DNA from: Thermus caldifontis
GTDB taxonomy: Bacteria; Deinococcota; Deinococci; Deinococcales; Thermaceae
Assembly: GCF_003336745.1 (NCBI RefSeq)
Contig: NZ_QGMX01000002.1
Location: forward strand, 240,367 to 304,366
Direction: 5' to 3'
DNA: 64,000 nucleotides
In this document: positions 53,610 to 63,935 of the stretch, piece by piece
How the letters are laid out: every line of letters starts with the position of its first letter
How positions within the stretch are numbered: position 1 is the first letter of the stretch
Made by a program: the position numbers and the translations under genes
Notes under the pieces: model-generated
What the model was told of the DNA's origin: nothing
The model's input: only the letters and a program-made list of their open reading frames with translations
The model's database searches: none

Positions 53610-54926
53610 CTAGCGCGTGCGGCCGCGGATGCGGCCCTTGGAAAGGAACCCCTCGTAGTTCCTCAGCATCAGCTGGCTCTCAATCTGCCTAAGGGTATCC
53701 AGGGCCACGCCCACCACGATGAGAAGGCCGATGCCGGAAAAGGCGATGCTCCTCACCCCGGTGAGGTTCTGGATGATCTGGGGCAACGCCGCCACCAGGC
53801 CCAGGAAAAGAGCCCCCCAGAGGGTCAAGCGGGAAACGATGTGCTCCAGGAACTTCACCGTGGGCTCCCCAGGACGGATGCCCGGGATGAAGCCCCCGTA
53901 CTCCCGGAGGCTTTCCGCAATCCGCTTGGGGTCAAACTGGACCGCGGTGTAGACGTAGGTGAAAAGGACGATGAGCACCACCTCGATGAGGAGGCCGGAG
54001 ATCCGGGTGGGGTTGAAGAAGTTGGCGATGGCCTGGAGAACCTGGTTGTCCTGGAAGGGCGCGGTGAGGAAGATGGGGATCTGCAAGATGGCTGCGGCGA
54101 ACACGATGGGGATGACGCCAGCGGCGTTCAGCTTGATGGGGATGTAGGTGGCCTGCCCCCCATAGACCCTTCTGCCCACCACCTTCCTGGCGTACTGGAC
54201 AGGGATGCGCCTTTCCGCCTGTTGCACCGCCGCCATCCCGGCAAAGGCCAAGACGATAAAGGCCAGGAAGAAGAGGAAGGCCACCAGGTTCACCTCCCCG
54301 GTGCGGATGAGGCCTGCAGTGCGGAAAAGCTGCGGCAGCCAGTCCACCACGATCCCGGCAAAGATGATCATGCTGGTGCCGTTGCCGATGCCGTACTCGG
54401 TGATGCGCTCCGCCATCCAAAGGAGAAGGGCGATGCCCGCCACCTGGGTGACCACCACCACCAGCCAGAAAAAGGGACCGGGGGACCAGCCCGGAAGGAG
54501 GAAGCGCCCGCCCTCCGCCCCCAGGAAGGCGGTGGCCAGAAAGAATCCCTGGAAAGCCCCCAGAGCGATGCCGCCGATCCGCGTGTACTGGTTGATGATA
54601 CGGCGGCCCTCCTCACCCTCCTTGGAAAGCTTCTCCAGGGCGGGGACCACGTTCACCAAAAGCTGCATGATGATGGCCGCGGTGATATAGGGCATGATCC
54701 CCAAGGCGAAGATGGAGAAGCGTTCAAAGTTTCCGCCCGAAAAGAGGTTGATGATGCCGAAAACCCCCCCCTGGGTGGTGCGCAGGAACTCCTGGATCTT
54801 GTCCAGGTCCACCCCCGGGGTGGGGATAAAGGCCCCCAGGCGGTAGGCGGCCAACACCAGCAGGGTGAAGAGGATCCGCTGGCGCAGTTCGGGAATGGCC
54901 AGGGCGCTCCGGAAGGCCTTAAGCAT
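53610..54926 (-). CDS. secY: Protein translocase subunit SecY
   Basis: A 438-residue ten-helix channel protein of the Sec translocon. Recognisable are RILFTLLVLAAYRLGAFIPTPG near the start (first helix, plug follows), GIMPYITAAIIMQLL, YGIGNGTSMIIFAGIV, ILQIPIF and the C-terminal GALFLGLVAALPQIIQ. It starts 1 base after rplO and precedes adk by 8 bases. SecE and SecG are not in this window. Confidence 0.97.
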   Translation of the reverse strand: MLKAFRSALAIPELRQRILFTLLVLAAYRLGAFIPTPGVDLDKIQEFLRTTQGGVFGIINLFSGGNFERFSIFALGIMPYITAAIIMQLLVNVVPALEKLSKEGEEGRRIINQYTRIGGIALGAFQGFFLATAFLGAEGGRFLLPGWSPGPFFWLVVVVTQVAGIALLLWMAERITEYGIGNGTSMIIFAGIVVDWLPQLFRTAGLIRTGEVNLVAFLFFLAFIVLAFAGMAAVQQAERRIPVQYARKVVGRRVYGGQATYIPIKLNAAGVIPIVFAAAILQIPIFLTAPFQDNQVLQAIANFFNPTRISGLLIEVVLIVLFTYVYTAVQFDPKRIAESLREYGGFIPGIRPGEPTVKFLEHIVSRLTLWGALFLGLVAALPQIIQNLTGVRSIAFSGIGLLIVVGVALDTLRQIESQLMLRNYEGFLSKGRIRGRTR

Positions 54927-54927
54927 C

Positions 54928-55410
54928 CTAAGCCTCCTTAGGGGTTTGCCCTTCAGGCAAGGGGGCCAGTAGGACGGCCTCGCCGCCTGCAGCCTTTAGC
55001 TTCTCCAGGGCGGTTTTGGAAAAGGCGTGGGCCACCACCTTAAGGGGCTTCGCCTCCCCCTCCCCCAGCACCTTTAGCCTATACCCTTTCTTCAGAATCC
55101 CGGCCTGGACCAGCATCTCGGGGGTCACCTCCCCCTCGAAGCGGGCCAGGTCCCTCAGGTTCACCCCCTGGTACCTGGGCCTCTTGATCTCCCCGGGCAC
55201 CTGGCCCTGCATCCCCCGCTTGGGCAGGCGCATCAGGGTGGTGGAGCGCCCCCCCTCAAAGCGGCGCGGGTCCTTGAGGCCGCCGGAGCGGGACTTCTGC
55301 CCCTTGTGGCCCCGGGTGGCCGTCTTGCCATGGCCGGAGCCAGGGCCCCGCCCCACCCGCTTCCGCCTCTTGTTGGCACCAGGATTGGGTTTTAGATCGG
55401 TGAGCCTCAT
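54928..55410 (-). CDS. rplO: 50S ribosomal protein L15
   Basis: A 160-residue L15: [40 protein letters not shown] and the globular C-terminal domain with [20 protein letters not shown]. About ten residues longer than the usual form because of an extended end ([10 protein letters not shown]). It overlaps rpmD by 4 bases and is followed by secY after one base. Confidence 0.97.
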   Translation of the reverse strand: MRLTDLKPNPGANKRRKRVGRGPGSGHGKTATRGHKGQKSRSGGLKDPRRFEGGRSTTLMRLPKRGMQGQVPGEIKRPRYQGVNLRDLARFEGEVTPEMLVQAGILKKGYRLKVLGEGEAKPLKVVAHAFSKTALEKLKAAGGEAVLLAPLPEGQTPKEA

Positions 55411-55589
55411 TCCAGCACCTCCACCCGCACCAGGTGGGCCACCTTCTTGATGTTCCCCCGTATGGCGGGATGGTCTTCAAAGACCTTTTCCTTGTGGAGC
55501 TTGGTCAGCCCCAGGGCCTTCAAGGCCGCCTTCTGGTCCTTGGGATACCCAATGGGGCTTTTCACCAGCTTGACCTTAAGCTTGGCCAT
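55407..55589 (-). CDS. rpmD: 50S ribosomal protein L30
   Basis: A 60-residue L30, a small protein: [60 protein letters not shown]. The ATG at 55589 overlaps the rpsE stop (TGATG); a codon just before would only add one Met. It overlaps rplO by 4 bases. Confidence 0.96.
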   Translation of the reverse strand: MAKLKVKLVKSPIGYPKDQKAALKALGLTKLHKEKVFEDHPAIRGNIKKVAHLVRVEVLE

Positions 55590-56062
55590 CACTCCTCACC
55601 GCCTTTCCGCAGGCGCTCCACATCCTGCTTGGTCTTAAGCTGCCTGAGGGCCTCCATGGTGGCGTAAGCGATGTTGATGGGGTTACGGCTCCCCAGCTCC
55701 TTGGTGAGGATATCCGTGATCCCGGCAAGCTCGAGGATGGCCCGGGGAACCGCCCCCGCGATCACCCCCGTGCCCGGGGCTGCCGGCTTCAGGAGGATCT
55801 TGGAAGCTCCGTACTCCACCTCAATCTCATGGGGAATGGTGCCGTTTTGGATGGGCACCTCCACCATGTTGCGGCGGGCGTAGTACCCCGCCTTCTGCAC
55901 CGCAAGGGGCACCTCCTTGGCCTTACCCAGGCCCAGGCCCACCCGGCCCTGCCGATCCCCCACCACCACCAAGGCTCCGAAGCGGAAGCGGCGGCCACCC
56001 TGGTAGGTCTTAGCGGTGCGCCGCACCAGGATCATCTTCTCTTCAAAATCGGTCTCGGGCAT
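55589..56062 (-). CDS. rpsE: 30S ribosomal protein S5
   Basis: A 157-residue S5, with the double-stranded-RNA-binding-like fold [20 protein letters not shown] and [20 protein letters not shown], and the C-terminal domain [19 protein letters not shown] with [20 protein letters not shown]5 takes part in decoding fidelity. GGAGGAAGC precedes the ATG. Confidence 0.97.
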   Translation of the reverse strand: MPETDFEEKMILVRRTAKTYQGGRRFRFGALVVVGDRQGRVGLGLGKAKEVPLAVQKAGYYARRNMVEVPIQNGTIPHEIEVEYGASKILLKPAAPGTGVIAGAVPRAILELAGITDILTKELGSRNPINIAYATMEALRQLKTKQDVERLRKGGEE

Positions 56063-56083
56063 GCTTCCTCCTCGCTAAGTGAC

Positions 56084-56422
56084 CTAGAACTCCAGGCCCC
56101 CTTCTCTGGCCCCTTCCGCCAAGGCCTTTACCCGGCCGTGGTACTTGTAGGGACCGCGGTCAAAGGCCACCTTGGTGATCCCCAGGGCCTTGGCCTTCTC
56201 CGCCAGGGCCCGGCCCACCTGCCGGGCCACCTCCGTCTTGTTGCCCTTAAGCTTCAAGGCCAGGCTGGACTCGGCCACCAGGGTATGGCCCTTCTCGTCG
56301 TCAATGATCTGGGCGTAGATGTGGTTGAGGCTCCGGAAGACGGATAAGCGGAGCCGGCCCGCGCGCTTGACGCGGTTGCGCACCCGGAACTTGCGGCGTT
56401 CGTATGCGGTAAGCCGTGCCAT
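56084..56422 (-). CDS. rplR: 50S ribosomal protein L18
   Basis: A 112-residue 5S rRNA-binding protein: [40 protein letters not shown], and the conserved [20 protein letters not shown] with [20 protein letters not shown]. It works with L5 at the central protuberance. It starts 8 bases after rplF. Confidence 0.97.
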   Translation of the reverse strand: MARLTAYERRKFRVRNRVKRAGRLRLSVFRSLNHIYAQIIDDEKGHTLVAESSLALKLKGNKTEVARQVGRALAEKAKALGITKVAFDRGPYKYHGRVKALAEGAREGGLEF

Positions 56423-56430
56423 GGTTCCCC

Positions 56431-56973
56431 CTACTTCTTGGCCCCGGCCTTGCCGGGCTTAAGGCGGACGGGCTCGCCCGCGTAGTAGATGCCCTTCTCA
56501 TGGTAGGCGCTGGGCTTCTTGATGGCGCGGAGGTTGGCGGCCACCTGCCCCACCTTCTGCTTGTCTATGCCCAGAACGCGAATCTTGGTGGGTTCGGGGA
56601 CCTCAAAGGTCACCCCCTCCGGCGGCTCCACCACCACGGGGTGGCTGAAGCCCACGGTGAGCTCCACCGCCCGACCCGCAAGCCGGGCCCGGTAACCGAT
56701 GCCCTTGATGAGGAGCTCCTTCACGTACCCCTCGGAAACCCCTTTGATGGCGTTGGCGATGAGGGTTCGGGTTAGGCCGTGGAGGCTCTTGTGCCGCCTT
56801 TCATCCGAGGGCCTTTCCACCCGCACCAGCCCCTCCTCCACCACCACCCGCATCTCCGGGGAGATGGGCACGGAAAGCTCGCCCTTGGGGCCTTTGACCT
56901 TAACGAGCCCCGGAGCCACCTCCAGGGTGACCCCCTTGGGCAAGGGAATGGGAAGCCGGCCAATCCTAGACAT
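56431..56973 (-). CDS. rplF: 50S ribosomal protein L6
   Basis: A 180-residue L6 with two tandem alpha/beta domains. It begins [20 protein letters not shown], and the second domain carries the signature [20 protein letters not shown] followed by [19 protein letters not shown]. The ATG at 56973 overlaps the rpsH stop (TGATG). L6 lies near the factor-binding stalk base. Confidence 0.97.
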   Translation of the reverse strand: MSRIGRLPIPLPKGVTLEVAPGLVKVKGPKGELSVPISPEMRVVVEEGLVRVERPSDERRHKSLHGLTRTLIANAIKGVSEGYVKELLIKGIGYRARLAGRAVELTVGFSHPVVVEPPEGVTFEVPEPTKIRVLGIDKQKVGQVAANLRAIKKPSAYHEKGIYYAGEPVRLKPGKAGAKK

Positions 56974-57389
56974 CACCACACCTCACAGATGAGCTCCCCA
57001 CCCACGCCCAACCGCCGGGCCTCCCGATCGGTGAGAACCCCCTTGGGCGTGGACAGGATGGCAATCCCCAGGCCGCGGCGCACCCGGGGGATCTCCTTGA
57101 CCCCCACATAGACCCGCCGCCCAGGACGGCTGATGCGGCGGATATGGTTGATGACCTGTTCGGGCCGGGGATCCAACCCCTGGCGCCTTGGCCCGTACTT
57201 GAGGTAGATGCGCAGGACGGGTTTACCGTCCACCTCCACCCGCTCGTACCCCTTGATGAAGCCCTCCCGCTTCAGGATCTTGAGGATCTCCTCCTTGAAA
57301 CGGGAGGCGGGTACCTCGGTGCTCTCCTTGTAGACCCGGGTGGCGTTCCGAATCCGGGTCAGCATGTCGGCAATGGGGTCCGTCAACAT
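56973..57389 (-). CDS. rpsH: 30S ribosomal protein S8
   Basis: A 138-residue S8, a primary binder of the 16S central domain. [20 protein letters not shown] is at the N terminus, and the end shows [20 protein letters not shown] and [20 protein letters not shown] with a final VW. It follows a 68-base gap after rpsN holding a good ribosome binding site (AAAAGGAGAGAGG). Confidence 0.97.
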   Translation of the reverse strand: MLTDPIADMLTRIRNATRVYKESTEVPASRFKEEILKILKREGFIKGYERVEVDGKPVLRIYLKYGPRRQGLDPRPEQVINHIRRISRPGRRVYVGVKEIPRVRRGLGIAILSTPKGVLTDREARRLGVGGELICEVW

Positions 57390-57457
57390 TTCCTCTCTCC
57401 TTTTACCTCACTCCTGGACCATGCGGTCTCGAGGGAACCCCCCCGACCGGCCACGGC

Positions 57458-57643
57458 CTACCAGCTGGCCTTCTTCACCCCGGGAAGCTGGCCCTTGTGG
57501 GCAAGCTCCCGCAGGCAAAGCCGGCAGAGCCCAAAGTAGCGGTAGACGCTCCTGGCCCTCCCGCAGCGCACGCAACGGGTGTAGGCCCGCACCTTGAACT
57601 TGGGGGTACGCTTGGCCTTTTCGATCAACGCTTTTCTCGCCAT
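57458..57643 (-). CDS. rpsZ: 30S ribosomal protein S14, zinc-binding type Z
   Basis: A 61-residue short S14: [60 protein letters not shown]. Both CxxC pairs are intact (CVRC and CRLC), so it is the zinc-binding form expected in Thermus. The ATG at 57643 is used; the longer frame upstream lies inside rplE. Symbol rpsN is also used. Confidence 0.97.
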   Translation of the reverse strand: MARKALIEKAKRTPKFKVRAYTRCVRCGRARSVYRYFGLCRLCLRELAHKGQLPGVKKASW

Positions 57644-57650
57644 GCTCGCC

Positions 57651-58199
57651 TCACTCGCGGAAGGGGAAGCCCAGAAGCTCCAAAAGGGCCTTGGCCTCCT
57701 CGTCGGTCCGGGCGGTGGTGACCACCGCAATATCCATGCCCCTAAGGGTGTCCACCATGTCGTAGGTGATCTCCGGGAAGATGAGCTGCTCCCTAAGGCC
57801 CAGGTTGTAGTTGCCCCGGCCGTCAAAGCTACCCGGGTTTACCCCCCGGAAGTCGCGGATGCGGGGAAGCGCCACGTGCAGGAGCTTTTCCAGAAAGATC
57901 CACATGCGATCGCCCCGCAGGGTAACCCTGAGCCCGATGGGCATCCCCTTGCGCAGCTTGAAGTTGGAGATGGACTTCTTGGCCCGGGTTATGGCTGGCT
58001 TTTGACCGGCGATGAGGGCAAGTTCCTGAGAGGCCTTCTCCAGGATGCGGGCGTCCTCCTTGGCCTCGCCCAAGCCCTGGTTGATCACCACCTTCTCCAG
58101 CCGAGGCACCTCCCAGACGTTTTGGTAGCCGAAGCGGCGGATGAGCTCGGGCCGCACCTCCTCGTAGTATTTCCTTTTCAGCGCTACATCCAGGGGCAT
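57651..58199 (-). CDS. rplE: 50S ribosomal protein L5
   Basis: A 182-residue 5S rRNA-binding protein: [60 protein letters not shown] and later [20 protein letters not shown]. It forms the intersubunit bridge with S13. The ATG at 58199 is one base after the rplX stop. Confidence 0.97.
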   Translation of the reverse strand: MPLDVALKRKYYEEVRPELIRRFGYQNVWEVPRLEKVVINQGLGEAKEDARILEKASQELALIAGQKPAITRAKKSISNFKLRKGMPIGLRVTLRGDRMWIFLEKLLHVALPRIRDFRGVNPGSFDGRGNYNLGLREQLIFPEITYDMVDTLRGMDIAVVTTARTDEEAKALLELLGFPFRE

Positions 58200-58200
58200 C

Positions 58201-58533
58201 TTACTCCTCCACGTCCAAAGACCCGCCGCACTTGGCGCAAACCCGGATCTTGCGGCCATCCTCCAGGAACTTCTTGCGCACCCGGGTGGGCTTGCCGCAT
58301 GCAGGGCAGATGGGGCGCACCTTGGAGGCATGCAGGGGGGCTTCCTGCTCCACAAAGCCACCCTGGGGATGCTGGGGGCTGACCCGCACCGCCTTCTTGA
58401 CGATGTTCACCCCCTCCACGATGACCGCACCCTTCCTGGGAAAAACCGCCTTCACCTTGCCCACCTGGCCCTTGTACTTGCCGGAGGCCACCAGAACCGT
58501 GTCCCCCTTCTTCACATGCACCTTGGCCTGCAT
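58201..58533 (-). CDS. rplX: 50S ribosomal protein L24
   Basis: A 110-residue L24 with the KOW motif [20 protein letters not shown], then [19 protein letters not shown]. The C-terminal region contains two CxxC pairs ([10 protein letters not shown] and CAKCGGSL), a probable zinc-binding feature found in Thermus and some other L24 proteins. It initiates large-subunit assembly. It overlaps the rplN stop by one base. Confidence 0.97.
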   Translation of the reverse strand: MQAKVHVKKGDTVLVASGKYKGQVGKVKAVFPRKGAVIVEGVNIVKKAVRVSPQHPQGGFVEQEAPLHASKVRPICPACGKPTRVRKKFLEDGRKIRVCAKCGGSLDVEE

Positions 58534-58901
58534 CAGAGCACCTCCGGAGCCAGGGAGACAATCTTCATGAACCCCTTTTCCCGAAGTTCCCGCGCCACGG
58601 GTCCGAACACACGGGTGCCCCGGGGCTCCAGCTGGTTGTTGATGATGACGGCGGCGTTGTCGTCAAAGCGGATGGCCGAGCCATCAGGGCGCTTTACTTC
58701 CTTTTTGGTGCGCACCACCACCGCCTTAACCACGTCCCCTTCCTTCACCGCCCCGCGAGGGATGGCCTCCTTTACGCTGGCCACGATCACATCCCCCACG
58801 GTGGCGTACTTGGCGTTGGAACCTTTCAGGACCCGGATGCACATGATCTTGCGGGCCCCGGTGTTGTCGGCCACCTCCAGGTAGGTTTGGGGCTGGATCA
58901 T
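58533..58901 (-). CDS. rplN: 50S ribosomal protein L14
   Basis: A 122-residue, highly conserved beta-barrel protein: [80 protein letters not shown]. It contacts the 30S subunit and is the binding platform for ribosome-silencing factor. It overlaps rpsQ by 4 bases. Confidence 0.97.
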
Positions 58902-59215
58902 GCCTTACCTCCCCGCTTGGAAAGGCTGGCGTAGTTTTGCCTACGCACCAGATACTTCTCCACCAGGTCCAGCCGCCCCCCCTCCACCAGGCGCAATACC
59001 CGAAAGCGCTTGCGCTTGGAGATGGGGCGGGCTTCGATGATCTCCACCACGTCCCCCACCTTGTACTTCTCCTCGGGGTCGTGGGCCAGGTACTTTTTGG
59101 AGCGCTTGATCACCTTGCCGTAAAGGGGGTGGGGGAACTGGCGCTCCACCAAGACCGTGACGGTCTTCTGCATCTTGTCGCTCACCACCACCCCGGTCAG
59201 CACCTTCTTAGGCAT
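58898..59215 (-). CDS. rpsQ: 30S ribosomal protein S17
   Basis: A 105-residue OB-fold protein, [35 protein letters not shown] segment at about 35-48 (here [20 protein letters not shown]) and [20 protein letters not shown]. Thermus S17 has the extended C-terminal helix seen here ([17 protein letters not shown]). The ATG at 59215 overlaps rpmC by 8 bases. Confidence 0.96.
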
Positions 59216-59435
59216 TGGCCCTCCCTTCGGTGTTTCCCTCACGGGAAAGCAACTTCTTCTCGTTCAGGATCGTGAGGAGCCGGGCGATGAGGCGCCTCGT
59301 CTCCCGCACCCGATGGTTCTGGGAAAGCTGGCCGATAGAGGCCTGGAAGCGAAGCTCCATCAGCTCCCGCTTCTTCTCCCGAACCAGCTTTTCAATCTCG
59401 CTGGGTGAGAGCTTGCGGATCTCATTGGGCTTCAT
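59208..59435 (-). CDS. rpmC: 50S ribosomal protein L29
   Basis: A 75-residue two-helix protein near the tunnel exit: [61 protein letters not shown] take the ATG at 59435, nine bases after GGAGGG; an ATG three codons upstream sits directly on that sequence. It overlaps the rplP stop by 14 bases. Confidence 0.94.
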   Translation of the reverse strand: MKPNEIRKLSPSEIEKLVREKKRELMELRFQASIGQLSQNHRVRETRRLIARLLTILNEKKLLSREGNTEGRANA

Positions 59436-59847
59436 CGTAGGCATCCCTCCTCACGATCTTGGTCCGGATGGGAAGCTTGTGGCCGGCAATGCGCAAGGCC
59501 TCGAGGGCCTGCTCCTCCGTGACCCCCGCCACCTCAAACATCACCCGCCCCGGCTTCACCACCGCCACGTAGCCTTCCACGTTGCCCTTACCCTTACCCA
59601 TCCGCACCTCGAGGGGCTTCTTGGTGTAGGGCTTGTCGGGGAAGATGCGGATGAAGATCTTCCCCCCACGGCGGAAGTGGCGCACCATGGCCACACGGGC
59701 CGCCTCAATCTGCTGGGAGGTGATCCAGGCGGGTTCCATGGCCACCAGGCCGAAGTCCCCAAAGGCCACGTAATCACCCCCCTTGGCCGCCCCCTTCATG
59801 CGGCCCCGGTGCTGCTTGCGGTACTTCATGCGCCTGGGCATCAACAT
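59422..59847 (-). CDS. rplP: 50S ribosomal protein L16
   Basis: A 141-residue L16, which organises the A-site tRNA elbow on the large subunit: [40 protein letters not shown] (here [20 protein letters not shown]), [20 protein letters not shown] and [18 protein letters not shown]. It starts 3 bases after rpsC. Confidence 0.97.
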   Translation of the reverse strand: MLMPRRMKYRKQHRGRMKGAAKGGDYVAFGDFGLVAMEPAWITSQQIEAARVAMVRHFRRGGKIFIRIFPDKPYTKKPLEVRMGKGKGNVEGYVAVVKPGRVMFEVAGVTEEQALEALRIAGHKLPIRTKIVRRDAYDEAQ

Positions 59848-59850
59848 GGC

Positions 59851-60570
59851 CTACTCCTCCTTCTTCACGCGCACCGCTGGGCGGCGGCGGCGGGGCCTCT
59901 CCTCCGCCCTTGGCTCCTCGGTCCGGGCCTTGGGCTTCTGGCCGCCAATCACCTCGCCCAGGAACACGTAGGCCTTGACCCCCAGCACCCCGTAGGTGGT
60001 GCGGGCCAAGGCGAAGCCGTAGTCTATGTTAGCACGAAGGGTGTGGAGGGGCACCCGGCCCTCGGCGGCCCACTCGGTGCGGGCCTGCTCGGCGCCACCG
60101 ATGCGCCCCGAGACGATCACCTTGGCCCCCTTGGCCCCCGCCTCCATGACCCGCTGCACCGCCTGCTTGATGGCCCGGCGCACGGCAAAGCGGCGCTCAA
60201 TCTGCTCCGCCACCCGCTGGGCCACCAGGGGAGCCGAGAGGTTGGGGTTATGGATCTCCTGGACGTTCAGGGCCACGTTCTTGCCGGTGAGCTGAGAAAG
60301 GGTGTCCCTCAGGACCTTGATCTTCTCCCCGCCCCGGCCGATGACCACGCCAGGCTTGGCCACGTGCACGGTTACGGCCACGTTGTCCGCAGCCCGCTCA
60401 ATGTCAATACGGGCCAGACCTGCCGGGTAAAGCTCCTTGGTGAGGACCTCACGGATCTTCTGGTCCTCCAAAAGAAGATGGCGGTACTGCTTCTTCCCCG
60501 CATACCAACGGGACTCCCAGTCCCGGGTGATGCCGAGCCTAAACCCAATGGGGTGGATCTTATTTCCCAT
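59851..60570 (-). CDS. rpsC: 30S ribosomal protein S3
   Basis: A 239-residue S3 at the mRNA entry, with a KH domain ([24 protein letters not shown] = GRGGEK) and the C-terminal domain [20 protein letters not shown]. The N terminus [20 protein letters not shown] is conserved, and the tail is strongly basic ([15 protein letters not shown]). It overlaps rplV by 11 bases. Confidence 0.97.
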   Translation of the reverse strand: MGNKIHPIGFRLGITRDWESRWYAGKKQYRHLLLEDQKIREVLTKELYPAGLARIDIERAADNVAVTVHVAKPGVVIGRGGEKIKVLRDTLSQLTGKNVALNVQEIHNPNLSAPLVAQRVAEQIERRFAVRRAIKQAVQRVMEAGAKGAKVIVSGRIGGAEQARTEWAAEGRVPLHTLRANIDYGFALARTTYGVLGVKAYVFLGEVIGGQKPKARTEEPRAEERPRRRRPAVRVKKEE

Positions 60571-60901
60571 GTTTCTCCCCCAAGATCACCGTGATGTGGC
60601 TGGTCCTCTTCTTGATGATGTCCGCCCGGCCCCGGGCCCGGGGAAGCACCCTCTTTAGGGCGGGCCCCTCGTCCACAAAGGCCGCCTTCACGTAAAGCCG
60701 CTCCTCCAGCATGTCGTGGTTGTTGACCGCATTGGCGGCGGCGGACTCCAGCACCTTGGCCACGTAATAGGCCCCCCGCTTAGGGGTGTAGCGCAGGATG
60801 GCGCGGGCCTCCTCGAGGCTCTTCCCCCGGATCAGGTCCACTACAAGGCGGACCTTCCTGGGGGAGATGCGCACGTAACGGGCAATGGCTTTCGCTTCCA
60901 T
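60560..60901 (-). CDS. rplV: 50S ribosomal protein L22
   Basis: A 113-residue L22 with a long loop lining the exit tunnel: [60 protein letters not shown] and [16 protein letters not shown]. The loop tip is the macrolide-resistance region and looks normal. It starts 2 bases after rpsS. Confidence 0.97.
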   Translation of the reverse strand: MEAKAIARYVRISPRKVRLVVDLIRGKSLEEARAILRYTPKRGAYYVAKVLESAAANAVNNHDMLEERLYVKAAFVDEGPALKRVLPRARGRADIIKKRTSHITVILGEKHGK

Positions 60902-60903
60902 GG

Positions 60904-61188
<285 letters not shown>

Positions 61189-61193
61189 TCACC

Positions 61194-62024
61194 TCACTTC
61201 TTGCGCCGGGCGACGATGAAGCGGCTGGAGGGCTTCCGCCGCTTCCGGGTCTTAAGGCCCTTGGTCTGCCAGCCCCAAGGGGAGGCCGGGGGACGGCCCC
61301 GGGGTGCCCGGCCCTCACCACCCCCGTGGGGGTGGTCCACGGGGTTCATGGCGGCACCGCGCACATGGGGCTTGCGGCCCAGCCAGCGGGTACGGCCCGC
61401 CTTGCCCAGAACGATGTTCTTATGGTCGGCGTTGCCCACAGCCCCGATGGTGGCGTAGCACTCCCCGTGCACCTTCCTAAGCTCCCCGGAAGGCAGGCGC
61501 AGGATCACGTAATCCCCTTCCCGGCCCTGGATCTGGGTGCTGGTACCGGCGGAGCGGGCCAGCTTGGCCCCTTTCTTGGGCTCCAACTCCACCGCATGCA
61601 CCACGGTACCCACGGGGATGAAGCGGAGGGGCAAAGCGTTGCCCACCTGGATGGGGGCATCCGGCCCCGCCACCACCTTCTGGCCCACCTGCAGGCCATC
61701 GGGGGCGATGATGTAGCGCTTTTCCCCGTCAGCATAGTGCAAGAGGGCAATGCGAGCCGAGCGGTTGGGGTCGTACTCGATGGCCGCCACCTTGGCGGGG
61801 ATGCCTGCCTTATCCCAGCGCTTGAAGTCGATGATCCGGTAAAGCCGCTTGTGGCCACCCCCCCGGAAGCGCACGGTGATGCGCCCCTGGTTGTTCCGCC
61901 CCCCCGTCTTCTTCAGGGGCTTGACCAAAGACTTCTCCGGCTCCGTTTTGGTGATCTCGGAGAAGTCCGCCACCGTCATGAAGCGGCGGCTTGGGGTGTA
62001 GGGTTTGAACTTCTTTACTGCCAT
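61194..62024 (-). CDS. rplB: 50S ribosomal protein L2
   Basis: A 276-residue core protein needed for subunit joining and peptidyl transfer. Visible: [60 protein letters not shown] and the universally conserved [20 protein letters not shown] with the catalytically implicated His. A GC-rich hairpin lies upstream between rplW and rplB (62052-62070). Confidence 0.97.
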   Translation of the reverse strand: MAVKKFKPYTPSRRFMTVADFSEITKTEPEKSLVKPLKKTGGRNNQGRITVRFRGGGHKRLYRIIDFKRWDKAGIPAKVAAIEYDPNRSARIALLHYADGEKRYIIAPDGLQVGQKVVAGPDAPIQVGNALPLRFIPVGTVVHAVELEPKKGAKLARSAGTSTQIQGREGDYVILRLPSGELRKVHGECYATIGAVGNADHKNIVLGKAGRTRWLGRKPHVRGAAMNPVDHPHGGGEGRAPRGRPPASPWGWQTKGLKTRKRRKPSSRFIVARRKK

Positions 62025-62051
62025 CCTCTATGCCTCCCTTGCCGGATCGGG

Positions 62052-62070
62052 GCCGGGCCCCCCTCCCGGC
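62052..62070. other. Small GC-rich hairpin between rplW and rplB
   Basis: GCCGGG pairs with CCCGGC around a seven-base C-rich loop in the 52-base gap. It is the largest gap in the first part of the cluster and may modulate read-through or protect the mRNA from decay. Confidence 0.35.
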
Positions 62071-62076
62071 TTAGGT

Positions 62077-62367
62077 CTAGATGAGGCCCTCCAAGGCCTC
62101 GATCTTCTGCCCGGCAGCCACCTGCACGATGGCCTTCTTGCGGTCGGGGCGCTTGCCCAGGTAACGGCCCAGGCGCTTCTTCTTGCCCCGCACCGTCATG
62201 GTGTTCACCCCCACCACCTTGACCTTAAAGGCCGCCTCCACAGCGTTTTTAATCTCCGTTTTGGTGGCCTTGGGGTGGACCCAGAAGGTGTACTTGCCCT
62301 CGGCGAAGCCGGCATAGGCCTTCTCGGAAAGCACCGGGGCCAGGATCACGTCAAAGGCGGTCTTCAT
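62077..62367 (-). CDS. rplW: 50S ribosomal protein L23
   Basis: A 96-residue protein at the tunnel exit, docking site for SRP and trigger factor: [60 protein letters not shown]. The long loop is basic, as usual. It overlaps rplD by 4 bases (ATGA). Confidence 0.97.
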   Translation of the reverse strand: MKTAFDVILAPVLSEKAYAGFAEGKYTFWVHPKATKTEIKNAVEAAFKVKVVGVNTMTVRGKKKRLGRYLGKRPDRKKAIVQVAAGQKIEALEGLI

Positions 62368-62984
62368 GCCTCACCCCCCACGCGGGCCTGGAAGGATTCC
62401 CAGGCCGCCAGGTCCATGACCAGGCGTCCGGTGCGCAGGATGTCGTAGACGTTGAGCCCTTCCGGGGCCAGGGTTACCACCCAAGGAAGGTTGCGGGCCG
62501 CCCGGCGCACCACCTCGTTGGCCGTCACCAGGAGGACGCTTTCCGCGCCGTCCAGCCCCGCGGCCTTGGCCCAGGCCAAAAACTCCTTGGTCTTGCCGTT
62601 CACGCCGGGGAAATCCTCCACCAAAAGGAGCTTGCCCTCCCTGGCCCGGTCGGCCACGGCCATGGCCAAACCCGCCTGCCGCACCTTCTTGGGCAAGGTG
62701 TAGCTGTAGTCCCGGGGCTTGGGGCCAAAAACCACCCCACCCCCCACGAAGATGGGGGCGCCGATATCCCCGTGGCGGGCTCGCCCCGTGTGCTTCTGGG
62801 GGTAGATCTTGCGGCTGGAATAGGCCACCTCACCCCGGGTCTTGGTGCTGGCTGTCCCCAGGCGCCTCTTCGCCAGCTGCCAGCGCACCACCTCCCAAAG
62901 GAGATGGGGATTGATCTCCTGGGGAAGGTCAACGGAAAGCTCCCGCTTGCCAGACGAGGAGAGAACAGGAATCTGGTACACCAT
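62364..62984 (-). CDS. rplD: 50S ribosomal protein L4
   Basis: A 206-residue protein whose extended loop helps line the exit tunnel: [60 protein letters not shown]. The C-terminal globular part ([20 protein letters not shown]) is complete. In enterobacteria L4 also represses its operon; whether it does so here is unknown. Confidence 0.97.
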   Translation of the reverse strand: MVYQIPVLSSSGKRELSVDLPQEINPHLLWEVVRWQLAKRRLGTASTKTRGEVAYSSRKIYPQKHTGRARHGDIGAPIFVGGGVVFGPKPRDYSYTLPKKVRQAGLAMAVADRAREGKLLLVEDFPGVNGKTKEFLAWAKAAGLDGAESVLLVTANEVVRRAARNLPWVVTLAPEGLNVYDILRTGRLVMDLAAWESFQARVGGEA

Positions 62985-62992
62985 ACCCTCCT

Positions 62993-63613
62993 TTACTTGG
63001 CCACCTTCTTGGTCCCGCGCACCAGCACCAAGCCCCCGTTGGGACCGGGCACCGCACCCTTGACCAAGAGGAGGTTTTCCTCGGGGATCACGTCCACCAC
63101 CTCGAGGTTCATCACCGTGACCCGCTCAGCCCCATAGCGCCCGGCCATTTTCTTTCCCTTGTAGACCCGGCCCGGGGTCTTGCGGTTCCCGATGGACCCA
63201 GGGTGGCGGTGGATCTTGTGGGCACCGTGGGAATCAGGGCCGCCAGCGAAGTTCCAACGCTTCATCACCCCCGCCGTACCCCGGCCCTTGGAGGTGCCGG
63301 TCACGTCCACCCGCTCCCCCGCTTTAAAGATCTCCACGGTCACCACGTCGCCTTCCGGGTTGAAGCCGCGGATCTCCTTCAGGATGCGCACCGGCCCCAC
63401 TCCAGCCCGGGCGAAATGCCCCTTCATGGGCCGGTTCACCCGCTTGGGGTTTTGGGGCAGGAAGCCCAGCTGGACCGCCGTATACCCATCCTTTTCCGGC
63501 GTCCGGCGCTGGATCACCGGGCAGGGACCCGCCAGGATCACGGTGACGGGAATGGCCCGGTCCTCCCGGTAAATCCGGGTCATGCCCACCTTCATGCCCA
63601 GGATGCCCTTCAT
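62993..63613 (-). CDS. rplC: 50S ribosomal protein L3
   Basis: A 206-residue early-assembly protein with an extension reaching the peptidyl transferase centre: [60 protein letters not shown] and [20 protein letters not shown]. It overlaps rpsJ by 4 bases. Confidence 0.97.
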   Translation of the reverse strand: MKGILGMKVGMTRIYREDRAIPVTVILAGPCPVIQRRTPEKDGYTAVQLGFLPQNPKRVNRPMKGHFARAGVGPVRILKEIRGFNPEGDVVTVEIFKAGERVDVTGTSKGRGTAGVMKRWNFAGGPDSHGAHKIHRHPGSIGNRKTPGRVYKGKKMAGRYGAERVTVMNLEVVDVIPEENLLLVKGAVPGPNGGLVLVRGTKKVAK

Positions 63614-63927
63614 TTGCCACCCCCCACGGTCTTGATCTCGATCTCCACCCCGGTGGGCAGGTCCAGGGACATAAGGCTCTCAATGGTCTTGCGGTTGGGG
63701 TTCAGGATGTCCACCAGGCGGTGGTGGGTGCGCAGCTCAAAGTGTTCCCGGGAGTCCTTGTGCTTGAAAGGACCCCGGATCACGGTGAAGCGCCTAACCC
63801 GGGTAGGCAGGGGCACGGGACCCGAGACCTGAGCCCCGGAGCGCCGGGCCGCTTCCACGATCTTCTGGGCCGAGGCGTCCAGGGTCTTGTGGTCAAAGCC
63901 CCGTAGCTTGATGCGGATCTTGGGCAT
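63610..63927 (-). CDS. rpsJ: 30S ribosomal protein S10
   Basis: A 105-residue S10 that also serves as NusE in transcription antitermination: [80 protein letters not shown]. It starts 8 bases after the tuf stop, so tuf and the S10 operon are joined. Confidence 0.97.
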   Translation of the reverse strand: MPKIRIKLRGFDHKTLDASAQKIVEAARRSGAQVSGPVPLPTRVRRFTVIRGPFKHKDSREHFELRTHHRLVDILNPNRKTIESLMSLDLPTGVEIEIKTVGGGK

Positions 63928-63935
63928 GCCTCACC